From contig NZ_JAMTCG010000006.1 in the NCBI RefSeq assembly GCF_024171725.1, positions 310,001 to 374,000 on the forward strand: DNA of 64,000 nt, read 5' to 3'. Positions 17,122-25,756 of the stretch are shown here, in pieces; the first letter of the stretch is position 1; each line of letters opens with the position of its first letter. The DNA is from Williamsia serinedens (lineage in GTDB: Bacteria > Actinomycetota > Actinomycetes > Mycobacteriales > Mycobacteriaceae). Position numbers and translations under genes: made by a program. The notes under the pieces were generated by a model. That model was not told the DNA's origin. It was given only the letters and a program-made list of their open reading frames with translations, and ran no database searches.

Positions 17122-18690
17122 TCAGCCCCGGCGACGACGCCGACGAGCGGTCTTCGTCAGTTCCTCTGTGCTGGTGAGCTTCACGCGCGGACGACCGGCT
17201 CCGGCGCCCCGCTCCCGCTCGACGCGGTCGATGGTGCGGATGCCGCGCCGTCGGATCGGGGTGACGCCGCGCTTGCGGAGGAATGCCTCGAGCTCGTCGG
17301 CGTCCCGGTTGGGCGACGGGACCAGTCCGTCGGCGATGTCGTCGACGACGGCGGTCACCGTGTCCTCCGCGCACGCACGGTTGGCCCCGATACCGCCGGA
17401 CGGCCCTCGCTTGGCCCACCCGACGACGTAGGAGCCGCGCACCACGTCGTCGCCGTCGACGACGCGACCGTCGTGGCTGGGGATGAGGCCGGCGTCGGGG
17501 TCGAACGGCAGGCCCGCGATGGGCCTGGTCCGGTAGCCGATGGAGCTGATGAGGTTGTCGGCGGCGATGTCGTACTCGCGCTCGCCGGACCGGACACGCA
17601 CTGCCGTCATGGAGCCGGCATCGCCGATCACCTCGACGGGACGGGTGCCGAACACGAACACCACACGGCGTCGGCCGGCCTGCGGGGGTCCGGAGAACTC
17701 CGACGGGTCGACCTCGTCGGCATCGAGGGTGACCACCTCGACGTCGGGCATGGCTGCGAGCGCGGCGAACTCGGCCTTCGTGTAGGCCGCGGTCTCGGGT
17801 CCGCGGCGGCCGAGCAGGACGATCTCCGACGTCGCGTTGTCGTCGAAGAACGGCAGCGACCGGTCCGCGATGTCGGTGCGACGCAGCGCATCCGACGAGG
17901 TGTGGAACAGCCGGGCGATGTCGAGCGCGACGTTGCCGGTACCGACGAGCACGGTGCGGCCGACGACGCCGGGCCGCAGCGGGTTCTCCACGTCGGGGAT
18001 GCCGTTGTACCAGGCGACGGTCTCGGTGGCCGACGTGCTGCCGTGCAGGTCCTCACCGGCGATGCCGAGGCGACGCGGTTCGGACGCACCGACCGCGTAG
18101 ACGACGGCGTCGAAGTGGTCGGCGAGGTCCTGGGGAGTGATGTCGACGCCGACCTCCACCCCACCGAGCACGGTGACCCTCGGGTCGCGCAGGTGCAGGT
18201 CGAAGCCGTGCATGATGTTCTTCGTCGCCGGGTGGTCGGGCGCGACGCCCGAGCGGATCAGACCGCCGGGGGTCGGGAGCTTGTCGATCACGGTGACCGA
18301 CGCCGTCGTGCGGTTCAGCAGGGTGCGCAGCGCGTAGCCCGCCGACGGACCCGTGCCCACGAGAGCCACGTGCAACCCCTCGGGCAGCCGGGGGATACGC
18401 GCGTACTGGGTCTGCGTGGGTCCGGCATCGACCTCGGTGTCGCGGTAGTACGCGGCGTTGACCTCGGCGAAGTGTGCGTCCTTGGGACCCAGCCGGTCGA
18501 TCGGGAAGATCGCGTCGACGGGGCACGCATCGGCGCACGCGCCGCAGTCGATGCACTTCTCGGGGTCGATGTGCAGGATGTCGGCGGTACCGAACCCCGG
18601 CTCACCCGGTGCCGGGTGGATGCAGCCGACCGGACAGACGGCCACACACCCGGCGTCGCTGCAACACGACTGGGTGATCGCGAAAGCCAC
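17122..18690 (-). CDS. Ferredoxin / ferredoxin-NADP+ reductase fusion (FprB type)
   Basis: 522 residues. The first 70 form a bacterial-type ferredoxin with two cysteine groups (CCSDAGCVAVCPVGC and CIDCGACADACPVDAI). From about residue 105 comes an adrenodoxin-reductase-like FAD/NADPH domain (VALVGTGPSAGYA, VLVGTGNVALDIARL, VGWAKRGPSGGIGANR). It would pass electrons from NADPH through FAD to iron-sulfur clusters. It lies 12 nt after the AurF-like oxygenase gene on the same strand and is its natural redox partner. The basic C-terminal tail (TARRRRRRG) is unusual. Confidence 0.92.
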   Translation of the reverse strand: MAFAITQSCCSDAGCVAVCPVGCIHPAPGEPGFGTADILHIDPEKCIDCGACADACPVDAIFPIDRLGPKDAHFAEVNAAYYRDTEVDAGPTQTQYARIPRLPEGLHVALVGTGPSAGYALRTLLNRTTASVTVIDKLPTPGGLIRSGVAPDHPATKNIMHGFDLHLRDPRVTVLGGVEVGVDITPQDLADHFDAVVYAVGASEPRRLGIAGEDLHGSTSATETVAWYNGIPDVENPLRPGVVGRTVLVGTGNVALDIARLFHTSSDALRRTDIADRSLPFFDDNATSEIVLLGRRGPETAAYTKAEFAALAAMPDVEVVTLDADEVDPSEFSGPPQAGRRRVVFVFGTRPVEVIGDAGSMTAVRVRSGEREYDIAADNLISSIGYRTRPIAGLPFDPDAGLIPSHDGRVVDGDDVVRGSYVVGWAKRGPSGGIGANRACAEDTVTAVVDDIADGLVPSPNRDADELEAFLRKRGVTPIRRRGIRTIDRVERERGAGAGRPRVKLTSTEELTKTARRRRRRG

Positions 18691-18702
18691 TGCGCGCCGC
18701 GA

Positions 18703-19656
18703 TCAGAGGATGTGCGCGCGGCGGTACCAGTACGCCGCGGGGCGGGTCAGCAACCCGACGCTGTCGAGGAACTCCATGAGGTGCTGGCAGCTGCCACGCA
18801 TCATCGAGTGGAAGTGCGCGTTCTTCTGGCGCGCCGCCATGGCCTGCTTGCGGTCGAGACCGGCGTTCACGTACGCCTGCGGCGAGTGCAGGCTGCCGAC
18901 GATCACGAAGCCGGCGATCGCGATGATGAGCGCGCTGATCTGACGACGCAGCCAGCCCACACCCTTGAGCGACTCACGCACCTCCTCGCGCGCGAACTTC
19001 ATGTGGCGCGACTCCTCGAGGACGTGGATCTCGTTGATCGTCCGGACGAAGGGCAGGACGCGGTCGTCGTTCATGCAGCCGCGCTGCAGGACGTCGAGGA
19101 CCTCCTCGGCGACGAGGATGCCGGCGTAGGCGACCTCCTTGCGGGCGAGGAGCTTGAAGCCCTGACCCAGGAAGCCGACCAGCTTCGACGGCCGGTAGGA
19201 GGTGCCGACGAGCTTCTCGGAGCCCTTGGCGAACATCAGCGAGTGGCGGCACTCGTCGGCGATCTCGATGAGCGACCACTGGAACTCGGGGCTGTGGTAC
19301 TCGCCGAGGTACTGATCGCGCAGCACCATCTCCTGCAGGATCATCTCGAACCAGATGCCGTTGGAGGCGACCGACGCGGTCTCGTGCTTGGTCAGCTCGA
19401 TCTGCTGCTTCTCGTCGAGGCTGTTCCACAGGTCGGTGCCGTAGAGGGTGCACCACTCGGGGCTGCACCCGTACTTCGTCGGGTCGAGCGGCTCGTCCCA
19501 GTCCACCTCGGTCATCGCGTTGCGGGAGAGCCGTGCGGCGGAGGCGATGAGGCGGTCGGAGACCTCCTGCGGTCCCTGGTCCAGCCGGGAGTCGGCGACC
19601 GCGCCCTGCGGCTGCGTTCCGTCCTGCGCGACCGTGTTGTCCGCGATGACCGTCAT
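18703..19656 (-). CDS. AurF-like diiron oxygenase
   Basis: 317 residues of the p-aminobenzoate N-oxygenase (AurF) superfamily. Paired diiron-binding helices are visible: FEMILQEMVLRDQYL, EIADECRHSLMF, VAEEVLDVLQRG and HVLEESRHMKFAREEV, which supply the Glu/His ligands. Characterised relatives oxidise aromatic amines; the substrate here is unknown. The start ATG at 19656 follows GGAGGTG by 4 nt; the frame is open to 19719 but that extension would cross the promoter. It forms an operon with the FprB-type reductase downstream. A promoter and a 10-bp inverted repeat lie directly upstream. Confidence 0.85.
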   Translation of the reverse strand: MTVIADNTVAQDGTQPQGAVADSRLDQGPQEVSDRLIASAARLSRNAMTEVDWDEPLDPTKYGCSPEWCTLYGTDLWNSLDEKQQIELTKHETASVASNGIWFEMILQEMVLRDQYLGEYHSPEFQWSLIEIADECRHSLMFAKGSEKLVGTSYRPSKLVGFLGQGFKLLARKEVAYAGILVAEEVLDVLQRGCMNDDRVLPFVRTINEIHVLEESRHMKFAREEVRESLKGVGWLRRQISALIIAIAGFVIVGSLHSPQAYVNAGLDRKQAMAARQKNAHFHSMMRGSCQHLMEFLDSVGLLTRPAAYWYRRAHIL

Positions 19657-19693
19657 CGTGCACCTCCGTTGTGGGACGACCTCGTCGTCGTCG

Positions 19694-19759
19694 ATCGTGA
19701 CAATTTCTGTTGTCGTCAACGCTCGTTGTCACGATACGACGGTGGTGCACATGTGTAAA
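19694..19759 (-). promoter_or_regulatory. Promoter and operator of the AurF-like oxygenase operon
   Basis: On the minus strand, -35 TTTACA (19754-19759) and -10 TATCGT (19731-19736) are 17 nt apart. A perfect 10-bp inverted repeat (ATCGTGACAA at 19694-19703, TTGTCACGAT at 19726-19735) covers the -10 box with one arm and the early transcribed region with the other. This is the geometry of repressor control. Confidence 0.6.
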
Positions 19760-19803
19760 CCCACTGCGAGGCGGTCACCCGACAGCACCCGCAGTGAACT
19801 ACG

Positions 19804-20604
19804 TCACAGGGTGTCGGTGTGTTCCCGATCGCGCGACAACGGCGGGTGATCGGCGTGGACCAGCCGTTCCGCGACCTCCGACAGGCGCGTGTTGGTGTTC
19901 TGCGAGAGCTTCCGGATGAGGTCGAAGGCGCGGACCGCGTCGATGTCGAACCGCTCCATCAACATCCCCTTGGCCTGTCCGATGATGTCGCGCGACGCGA
20001 GCGCGCTGCGGAATTGTGACGACCGTCGGGCGCCGGAGATGGCGACGGCGGCGTGGGTGGCGAGGATGTGCGCGAGGTCGCGCGTCTCGTCGTCTAAGGC
20101 GTGCGAGCGCTCGGAGTAGAGGTTCAGCGCACCCATGTCCAGGTCGGACACGTAGAGCTGGATCGACAGCGACGACCGGACCGGCAACTCGCCGAGGATC
20201 GCCGCGGTCAACGACGGCCAGCGGCGTTCGGCGTCCATGTCCGGGACCTCGATGGTCTCGTGTTCCCAGACCGCCTCGTAGCACGGGCCCTCGTCGTGGG
20301 TGTGCTGCAGCGCGTCGAGACGCTCGGGCACCGGGCCGGTCGGGGCCGTCGACTCCAGGTAGGGCTTCTTGACGCCGCGACGCCGGCTGACGAGCGTGAT
20401 GCCGGAGTGGTCGACCGCGGGCAGCAAGGTCACCGCCGCGTGCGTCACCTCGGCCAGGACGGCCGACGGGTCGATCCCGCGCGCCTCGATGCCGTGCAGT
20501 TGGCGCGCGAGCCGCGCGATGGCGGTGTGCACCTCGAGATGGTCGTCGTACAGGTCCGGCGCGGTGTCCCGCCGGTCCGACTCGTCGTCCACGGTGTGCA
20601 CCAT
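19804..20604 (-). CDS. GAF-ANTAR domain regulator
   Basis: 266 residues from the ATG at 20604, which follows GGGGAG by 5 nt; the open frame runs on to 21063 without family similarity. A GAF domain (about 40-190, with DEGPCYEAVWEHETIEV) precedes an ANTAR domain (about 200-260, SRDIIGQAKGMLMERFDIDA). Expected role is RNA-binding antitermination in response to a GAF signal. This is the second of three such proteins in the window. A weak SigF-like promoter lies upstream. Confidence 0.92.
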   Translation of the reverse strand: MVHTVDDESDRRDTAPDLYDDHLEVHTAIARLARQLHGIEARGIDPSAVLAEVTHAAVTLLPAVDHSGITLVSRRRGVKKPYLESTAPTGPVPERLDALQHTHDEGPCYEAVWEHETIEVPDMDAERRWPSLTAAILGELPVRSSLSIQLYVSDLDMGALNLYSERSHALDDETRDLAHILATHAAVAISGARRSSQFRSALASRDIIGQAKGMLMERFDIDAVRAFDLIRKLSQNTNTRLSEVAERLVHADHPPLSRDREHTDTL

Positions 20605-20645
20605 CGCCGCTCCCCACGTTCTCGGGTTCCTGGTCGGGACGCGGT

Positions 20646-20671
20646 CTACCCACTGCGACGGCGTCCTAATC
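20646..20671 (-). promoter_or_regulatory. Weak SigF-like promoter of the GAF-ANTAR gene
   Basis: On the minus strand GATT, 16 nt, GGGTAG, ending about 40 nt before the start at 20604. One mismatch to GTTT in the -35 element makes it weaker than the others listed. Confidence 0.35.
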
Positions 20672-20693
20672 CACGTGACGACGGCGGGCGGGC

Positions 20694-22136
20694 TCAGGCA
20701 TGCAGGTAGTCCGAGGGTCGGAGACGGCCCGCCCGACGACGGTAGGACCGCATCGACCACTGCCAGTTGTGCGTGTCGTGTCCGTCGCGGTCGTGGTACC
20801 AGTTCCGACACCCGGCCCAGACCGTGCGGTGCTCCGCTGCGCGGACGTTCCGTCGGAAGCGCTCGTGGACCTCGGGACGCACCTCGAGCGCCGCACCCGA
20901 TCGTCGGATCTCGTCGACCGCGTCGAGGATGTGGGCGGTCTGGGTCTCGAGCATGAAGACGATCGACCCGGCACCGAGATTCGTGTTCGGGCCGTAGACG
21001 AGGAACATGTTGGGGAAGCCCGGCACGGACAGGCCCAGGTGGGCCGACGCCCCGTCGCGCCACGCGTCGGCGAGCGTCGACCCGTCACGGCCGGTGACCG
21101 ACACCCCCGTCAGGAACTCGGTGGTCGCGAAACCCGTTGCGAGGACGACGACGTCGCAGGGATGGACGACACCGCCGACGACGAGCCCGTCGGCCGTGAG
21201 TCCCTCGACCGCGCCGCTCACGACCTCGGCGTGTCGACGTTGCAGCGCGGGGTACCAGTCGCTGGACACCGTGATCCTCTTGCAGCCGATCTCGTGGTCG
21301 GGTGTCAGTCGCGCCCGCAGGACCGGATCGGGCACGGCAGATCGCAACTGGCGCAGGAACAATCGGCGCATCAGGCGCATCGCCTGCGGGAACCGCCAGA
21401 ACGCGAGCGTGAACGCCTCGAACGCCGTCCAGATGCCCACGCGAGCGACCGCTGCGTACCCCGGGATCGCGCGGTGCGGCGACCCGTAGTCGGCGTCGGG
21501 TCGGGCGAGCACGTACGGCGCGCTCCGCTGGACCACCGTCAGATGGGCTGTCTCGTCGACGATCTCCGGGACGACCTGGACCGCGCTCGCGCCGGTCCCG
21601 ACCACGGCGACGTCCCTCCCCCGCAGGTCGACGTCGTGGCGCCAGCGGGCGGTGTGGAACACCGGACCCGGGAACCCCGCCGCCGCGACGGCCTCGGGGG
21701 TCGCCCAGCCCGGGACGGACGGCACCGACAGCTGGCCGACCGCCGGGACGAGGACGTCGGCGACATGGACGGTCCCGTCGTCGAGGTCGAGATGCCAGGC
21801 GCCGTCACGCCACGCCGCGGCGACGACTGTCGTCGACAGCCGGATCCGGTCGCCGATGCCGGCATCGGCGACACACCGACGCAGGTAGGCGTGGATCTCG
21901 GGGCCGGGCGCGAACCGGCGTGACCAGGCGACGGTGCGGGCGAACGAGTAGCTGTAGATGTGTGACGGTGCGTCACACGCCGCGCCCGGGTAGGTGTTGG
22001 CCTGCCACGTGCCGCCGACGTCGTCGGCCTGCTCGAACACGACGAACGACCGGTGTCCACGGGCGGCGAGACGCAGCGCGACGCAGAGTCCACCGAACCC
22101 GGCCCCGATGACCGCGACCCGCGGCTCCGACGACAT
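20694..22136 (-). CDS. Flavin-containing monooxygenase (Baeyer-Villiger type)
   Basis: 480 residues with an FAD Rossmann motif GAGFGG (11-16), a second nucleotide motif (VGTGASAVQVV) for NADPH, and the class B monooxygenase signature FPGPVFHTARW (FxGxxxHxxxW). Such enzymes insert oxygen into ketones or oxidise heteroatoms. The substrate is not readable. A related but distinct enzyme lies at 41518-42966. The start has no clear ribosome binding site, and a promoter places the transcript start close to the ATG. Confidence 0.92.
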   Translation of the reverse strand: MSSEPRVAVIGAGFGGLCVALRLAARGHRSFVVFEQADDVGGTWQANTYPGAACDAPSHIYSYSFARTVAWSRRFAPGPEIHAYLRRCVADAGIGDRIRLSTTVVAAAWRDGAWHLDLDDGTVHVADVLVPAVGQLSVPSVPGWATPEAVAAAGFPGPVFHTARWRHDVDLRGRDVAVVGTGASAVQVVPEIVDETAHLTVVQRSAPYVLARPDADYGSPHRAIPGYAAVARVGIWTAFEAFTLAFWRFPQAMRLMRRLFLRQLRSAVPDPVLRARLTPDHEIGCKRITVSSDWYPALQRRHAEVVSGAVEGLTADGLVVGGVVHPCDVVVLATGFATTEFLTGVSVTGRDGSTLADAWRDGASAHLGLSVPGFPNMFLVYGPNTNLGAGSIVFMLETQTAHILDAVDEIRRSGAALEVRPEVHERFRRNVRAAEHRTVWAGCRNWYHDRDGHDTHNWQWSMRSYRRRAGRLRPSDYLHA

Positions 22137-22141
22137 GGTCG

Positions 22142-22171
22142 ATGATGGACACCCATCTGGACAGGTGTCAA
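22142..22171 (-). promoter_or_regulatory. Promoter with inverted repeat upstream of the flavin monooxygenase
   Basis: On the minus strand -35 TTGACA (22166-22171) and -10 CATCAT (22142-22147) are 18 nt apart, and the ATG at 22136 follows 5 nt later. Arms GACACC (22148-22153) and GGTGTC (22164-22169) form an inverted repeat between and over the boxes, a possible operator. Confidence 0.45.
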
Positions 22172-22187
22172 CGGCGGGCGGCGTGGG

Positions 22188-22415
22188 TCAGCGCGAGGGC
22201 GACAACACCAGCGAGGCGATGACCCGCTCGACGCCCTTCTCCTGGTCGATCTCCCGGGAGTGCGTGATCCGGGACATCGGCGCGGCGATCCTGGCGCCGC
22301 CACCGATCGGCTGGAGTTCGACGAAATCGACCGGGCTGTGTCGCACGGCGACGACGGTGCACACGCACCGCCGCCCGTCGGGCAGAGCCACCGACACGAG
22401 ATTCCCCTTGAGCAT
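22188..22415 (-). CDS. Small conserved-type hypothetical protein (75 residues)
   Basis: I do not recognise this protein. It is a compact 75-residue frame rich in valine and beta-prone stretches (GNLVSVALPDGRRCVCTVVAV), suggesting a small barrel-like fold. GGAG precedes the ATG by 6 nt, and a good SigF-type promoter lies 85 nt upstream, which supports it as a real, stress-related gene. Confidence 0.55.
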   Translation of the reverse strand: MLKGNLVSVALPDGRRCVCTVVAVRHSPVDFVELQPIGGGARIAAPMSRITHSREIDQEKGVERVIASLVLSPSR

Positions 22416-22499
22416 GAACCGCTCCTCACCCGCCTCGCGGCGCGGTCGGGTACCGACAGTGCCGACGCCCGGTGATCTCGTCAGCGTCGTCGCCGTGAC

Positions 22500-22524
22500 A
22501 TACCCGTCCCGTCGGCGACGAAAC
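22500..22524 (-). promoter_or_regulatory. SigF-type promoter (small protein gene)
   Basis: On the minus strand GTTT, 15 nt, GGGTAT. It lies just after the lipoprotein gene and upstream of the 75-residue protein gene. Confidence 0.5.
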
Positions 22525-22539
22525 GTCGCGGACCGGCCA

Positions 22540-23490
22540 CTACTGATAGCTGATGTAGTCCGGCGACGGCGCGAGCGCGAGCACCTGCGCGGGGTTCATC
22601 ACCCCGATGTCCTGGCGGTAGAAGACCTTGAAGCCGGGGTGCATCCGCGGGTCGGCGAGCTCGGCGTACTTGCGGACCTTGGTCCCCGTGGTGCCGAACC
22701 CGTCCGTGTGGGCGATGAGCGCCAGCTCCGGCGGGGTGAGGACGCCGCCGCGGCCGGTGATCATGTCCGGGGTGAACTGGTGCAGCACCAGGGGCTTCTG
22801 CGGCAGGGCGCCGCGACGGGTCAGGTCGGCGAGCCACGTCACGACCCCGTTCACCTCGCCCCCCGACACCGTTCCGATCTGCGTCCCGGGCACGACGCCC
22901 GACGGCATCCGCCACTCGGCGTCGAGGGCCAACCCAACGTCGGGTTGCGTCAGGAACCGCGTCCACCGCTGCACCTGGGGCAGGAACGGGCACTGGCCGG
23001 GCTGCACGTCGAGGACGAGCATCTGCCGGTGCGCACGGGCGGCGGCGAGGTAGCGGTCCACGTCCGCGTCGGCGATCGGGTGCGAGTAGCAGCCGCCGGG
23101 TCCCGGCGTCGGGTCGGCGACGGTCACGATCATCTCCATGACGGGCAGCACCGGCCGGCCGGGCCGCGCGTACGCCGCCGCCTGCTGTTCGAGCCGGACG
23201 GCGGCCTGATCCGGCGTGCCGACACCCAGGGCGCCCAGACCACCACCGTCATCGGTGCCGTACAGCGCGACGAGCCGCTGCCCCGGGAACAGGACGCGTC
23301 CCCCGCGCGGCAGTTCGGGTGGCGTCGGCGCGGCCGCGCTCGATGCGGACTCGACGCGTGGAGACGAGTCCGCGGGAGGCGCCGGCGTCGACGCACCGCA
23401 CGCCGCGGTGCCGAGGAGAAGGGCCGCCGCGGCGGCGGCGACGGCACCACGGATCGCTCGTGTCCCACCCACGGTCGGCGATGGTGCCAC
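22540..23490 (-). CDS. Putative secreted lipoprotein of unknown function
   Basis: 316 residues from a GTG at 23490. An alanine-rich signal region ends in LLLGTAAC, a near-lipobox with threonine at -3, followed by a low-complexity Ser/Pro/Ala linker. The folded part (about 75-316) alternates hydrophobic strands and helices (MLVLDVQPGQC, VGLALDAEWRM, PLVLHQFTPDMI), suggesting a TIM-barrel-like or glycosidase-like fold, but no catalytic motif is certain. It starts 41 nt after the idi stop on the same strand and may be co-transcribed. The open frame runs much further upstream over idi, which is a shadow. Confidence 0.7.
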   Translation of the reverse strand: MAPSPTVGGTRAIRGAVAAAAAALLLGTAACGASTPAPPADSSPRVESASSAAAPTPPELPRGGRVLFPGQRLVALYGTDDGGGLGALGVGTPDQAAVRLEQQAAAYARPGRPVLPVMEMIVTVADPTPGPGGCYSHPIADADVDRYLAAARAHRQMLVLDVQPGQCPFLPQVQRWTRFLTQPDVGLALDAEWRMPSGVVPGTQIGTVSGGEVNGVVTWLADLTRRGALPQKPLVLHQFTPDMITGRGGVLTPPELALIAHTDGFGTTGTKVRKYAELADPRMHPGFKVFYRQDIGVMNPAQVLALAPSPDYISYQ

Positions 23491-23531
23491 GCCGCGGGAC
23501 CGTCCCGGGGTGGTGGGGCGGGTGCGGCGGG

Positions 23532-24083
23532 TCAGACCCCGGCGACGCCCGCCGGGCGGAGGAGGTCGTCCGGCGTCAGCTGCGACACCTGGTCGACGAA
23601 CCACGGGCTGAACGCCCACGGCGTCCGTTCGACGGCCGCCCAGACGTCGACGACCGGCGACCACGTGTGTTCGGCCACCTCGTCCGCGGCGGGACGCACC
23701 TCGCCGACCGGACGCGCCGTGAAGACGGGGCAGATCTCGTTCTCGACCACGCCGCTGGCGTCGACGGCGCGGTAGCGGAAGCCGGGCAGGACGCAGCGCA
23801 GGTCGGCGACCCCGAACCCGAGCTCTCGCGGGGCGTAGCGATGGATCGCGTCCGGGACCGCCTCCTCGGGTCGCGGATGCCCACAGAAGGAGTTGGTCCA
23901 CACGCCGGGCCATGTCCGCTTGCTCAGTGCGCGGCGGGTCATCAGGATCCGGCCGGCGTCGTCCACCACGTGGCAGGAGAAGGCGAGGTGCAGGGGCGTG
24001 TCCGCGGTGTGGACCGTCGTGCGGTCGGCGACGCCCGTCGGTGCGCCCGATTCGTCGGTGAGGACCACCAGATCTGCGTTCAT
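23532..24083 (-). CDS. idi: Isopentenyl-diphosphate delta-isomerase, type 1
   Basis: 183 residues of the Nudix fold. The enzyme interconverts isopentenyl and dimethylallyl diphosphate for isoprenoid synthesis. The active-site cysteine lies in NSFCGHP (C67) and the acidic catalytic segment in VENEICPVF. The ATG at 24083 follows GGGAG by 2-3 nt; an upstream ATG at 24155 lacks one. It probably forms an operon with the lipoprotein gene downstream. Confidence 0.94.
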   Translation of the reverse strand: MNADLVVLTDESGAPTGVADRTTVHTADTPLHLAFSCHVVDDAGRILMTRRALSKRTWPGVWTNSFCGHPRPEEAVPDAIHRYAPRELGFGVADLRCVLPGFRYRAVDASGVVENEICPVFTARPVGEVRPAADEVAEHTWSPVVDVWAAVERTPWAFSPWFVDQVSQLTPDDLLRPAGVAGV

Positions 24084-24265
24084 GTCTCCCGACCGGTGTC
24101 GTGCGTGATGTTTCTGGACTGATCGTACAGAGACTGCGCGGGACGCACCGTGCACGCGTGCGACGTCCGCGACCGAACCGAGACCTCCCCGGTGCTGTCG
24201 TCACCGTTCGGCCGCACCTTCGCGCCCGGGCCGTCCGCGCCTCGTCAGGCCCCCCGGGTCGCTCG

Positions 24266-24271
24266 TAGCGT
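24266..24271 (+). promoter_or_regulatory. -10 box TAGCGT of a leaderless transcript
   Basis: TAGCGT lies 7 nt before the GTG at 24279, the same box and nearly the same spacing as at 3633. No ribosome binding site is present. Confidence 0.45.
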
Positions 24272-24278
24272 GGCGATC

Positions 24279-24515
24279 GTGACCGAGCCCGAGAATGTCC
24301 CCGACCTCGAACCCGGCGGCGGTGTCGCACCCGGATCGACCCCTCCCGCAGCGGAATCCACGACCTGGGTCCGCGACGACGCGGACCCGGACGTGACACG
24401 ACGGTTCCCCCCGGGCGGCCGCACCGGCAAGATCCTCGCGGCCGCCCTGGTGCTGGTGCTGCTCGCGTTTCTCGTCGCCGCGGCGATCGGGGTGGGATTC
24501 AACTACGCGACCTGA
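24279..24515 (+). CDS. DUF6480-like small membrane protein
   Basis: 78 residues from the GTG at 24279. The N-terminal signature TEPENVPDLEPGGGVAPG is followed by a charged stretch and one C-terminal membrane helix (ILAAALVLVLLAFLVAAAIG). It is a paralogue of the protein at 25757-25981, which shares the signature. Function unknown. The two flank a membrane GGDEF gene. Confidence 0.75.
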   Translation: MTEPENVPDLEPGGGVAPGSTPPAAESTTWVRDDADPDVTRRFPPGGRTGKILAAALVLVLLAFLVAAAIGVGFNYAT

Positions 24516-24689
24516 CAGCACCGTCCCGGACGAACCGGTCATCCGACCGATTGACCGCGGCGCCCCCGCGTGACCTTTGTTACCGTTAACAGGTTCGCGA
24601 TCGCGGATTGTGATCAAGCATGCGCAGCACCGCAGGTGCGCGCTCGTCCGGGGGAGATGCCAGCGTCTGGGTGGGGAGTGATCCGGCGG

Positions 24690-25709
24690 ATGCCCGCGCC
24701 GGTCACGTGGGTTCCGACTCGCGACAGTGCGATCGACGGGCCGGTACGGGTCACCACCACGATGGCGTGTGTCAGCTTCGCCGGGTGGGCGGCCCTGGCA
24801 GCAGGATCGGGACTCGCGGCGACGGCCACGAACACCCGCCTGCTGTGGTCGCTGGTGGCCCTCGCCCTGTGCCTAGCCACGACGTCGGCCGCCACGCCGT
24901 CGACGTTCGAGGGCCGCGGGGCCGTGGCGTTCGTCGTCGCGGCGGACGTCGGCATCGCGCTGGGCGTGACGGCCGTCGCGGACGAGACGCTCGCGATGAT
25001 GGGGTGTTCCCTCTTCCTCTTCGTCGGTGCGTTCGCCGGCCTGCTGGTCGGGCGACTGGCGTTCCTCGCACACATCGCCATCTCGGTGGGGTGTCTGGTG
25101 GCGGTCGCGAGCTCGGCGACGCCGAGTGGGCGCACCACGATCCTGCTGAGCCTCGCGACGTGGCTCGCGCTGGGCGTCCCGTTGACCGTCCGTGCACTGT
25201 GGGGTGACCTGCGCCCCCGTGCACAGCTGGCGTACACCGACTCCCTGACCGGCGCGGCGAACCGTGCCGGACTCGAGCGCAACTTCGCGTCGCTGCAACC
25301 GATGGCGCACCGCCGTGGTCTCGCGGTGGCCGTCGTCATCGCCGACATCGACCGGTTCAAGACGGTGAACGACGTCCACGGGCACGCCATCGGCGACGCG
25401 GTCATCGGCGAGGCTGCGCGGCACCTGTTCGAGCATTTCGGGGCCGGTGCGACCGTGGCCCGGCACGGCGGCGAGGAGTTCACCGTGCTCGTCGCCGGGG
25501 TGCCCGGGGAGGTCCGGTATCGCGTCGGCGCGTTGCCCACCGTCACCCCGGGCGAGCGCGGTCCGCAGGTCACCATGAGCGTCGGTGCGGCGTGGTGCTC
25601 CGTCGAACCGGGATCGACCGACTCGTTGTGGCGTGCTGTCGGGGTCGCCGACGCCGCGATGTACGAGGCGAAAGCCGGCGGCGGCAACGCCTGCGTGCAC
25701 CGGCTCTGA
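24690..25709 (+). CDS. Membrane-bound GGDEF diguanylate cyclase
   Basis: About 339 residues. Five or six membrane segments fill the first 175 residues, then a GGDEF domain with the active variant GGEEF at 260-264 (HGGEEFTVLVAG). Synthesis of cyclic di-GMP is expected. The loop after the motif is short (APGEVRYR-like region), so the domain is slightly compact. The frame is open from 24570, but a possible promoter (-35 TTAACA at 24586, -10 TGTGAT at 24609) lies inside that extension, so a start at 24690 or 24657 is likelier. The start is uncertain. DUF6480 genes flank it on both sides. Confidence 0.82.
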   Translation: MPAPVTWVPTRDSAIDGPVRVTTTMACVSFAGWAALAAGSGLAATATNTRLLWSLVALALCLATTSAATPSTFEGRGAVAFVVAADVGIALGVTAVADETLAMMGCSLFLFVGAFAGLLVGRLAFLAHIAISVGCLVAVASSATPSGRTTILLSLATWLALGVPLTVRALWGDLRPRAQLAYTDSLTGAANRAGLERNFASLQPMAHRRGLAVAVVIADIDRFKTVNDVHGHAIGDAVIGEAARHLFEHFGAGATVARHGGEEFTVLVAGVPGEVRYRVGALPTVTPGERGPQVTMSVGAAWCSVEPGSTDSLWRAVGVADAAMYEAKAGGGNACVHRL

Positions 25710-25719
25710 CCCGGTCCGC

Positions 25720-25746
25720 GGTTTCCGCCCCGGTGCGGGCGGGTAA
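25720..25746 (+). promoter_or_regulatory. SigF-type promoter (second DUF6480 gene)
   Basis: GGTTT (25720-25724), 16 nt, GGGTAA (25741-25746), with the ATG 10 nt further on at 25757. Confidence 0.65.
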
Positions 25747-25756
25747 CCGCCTGCGC

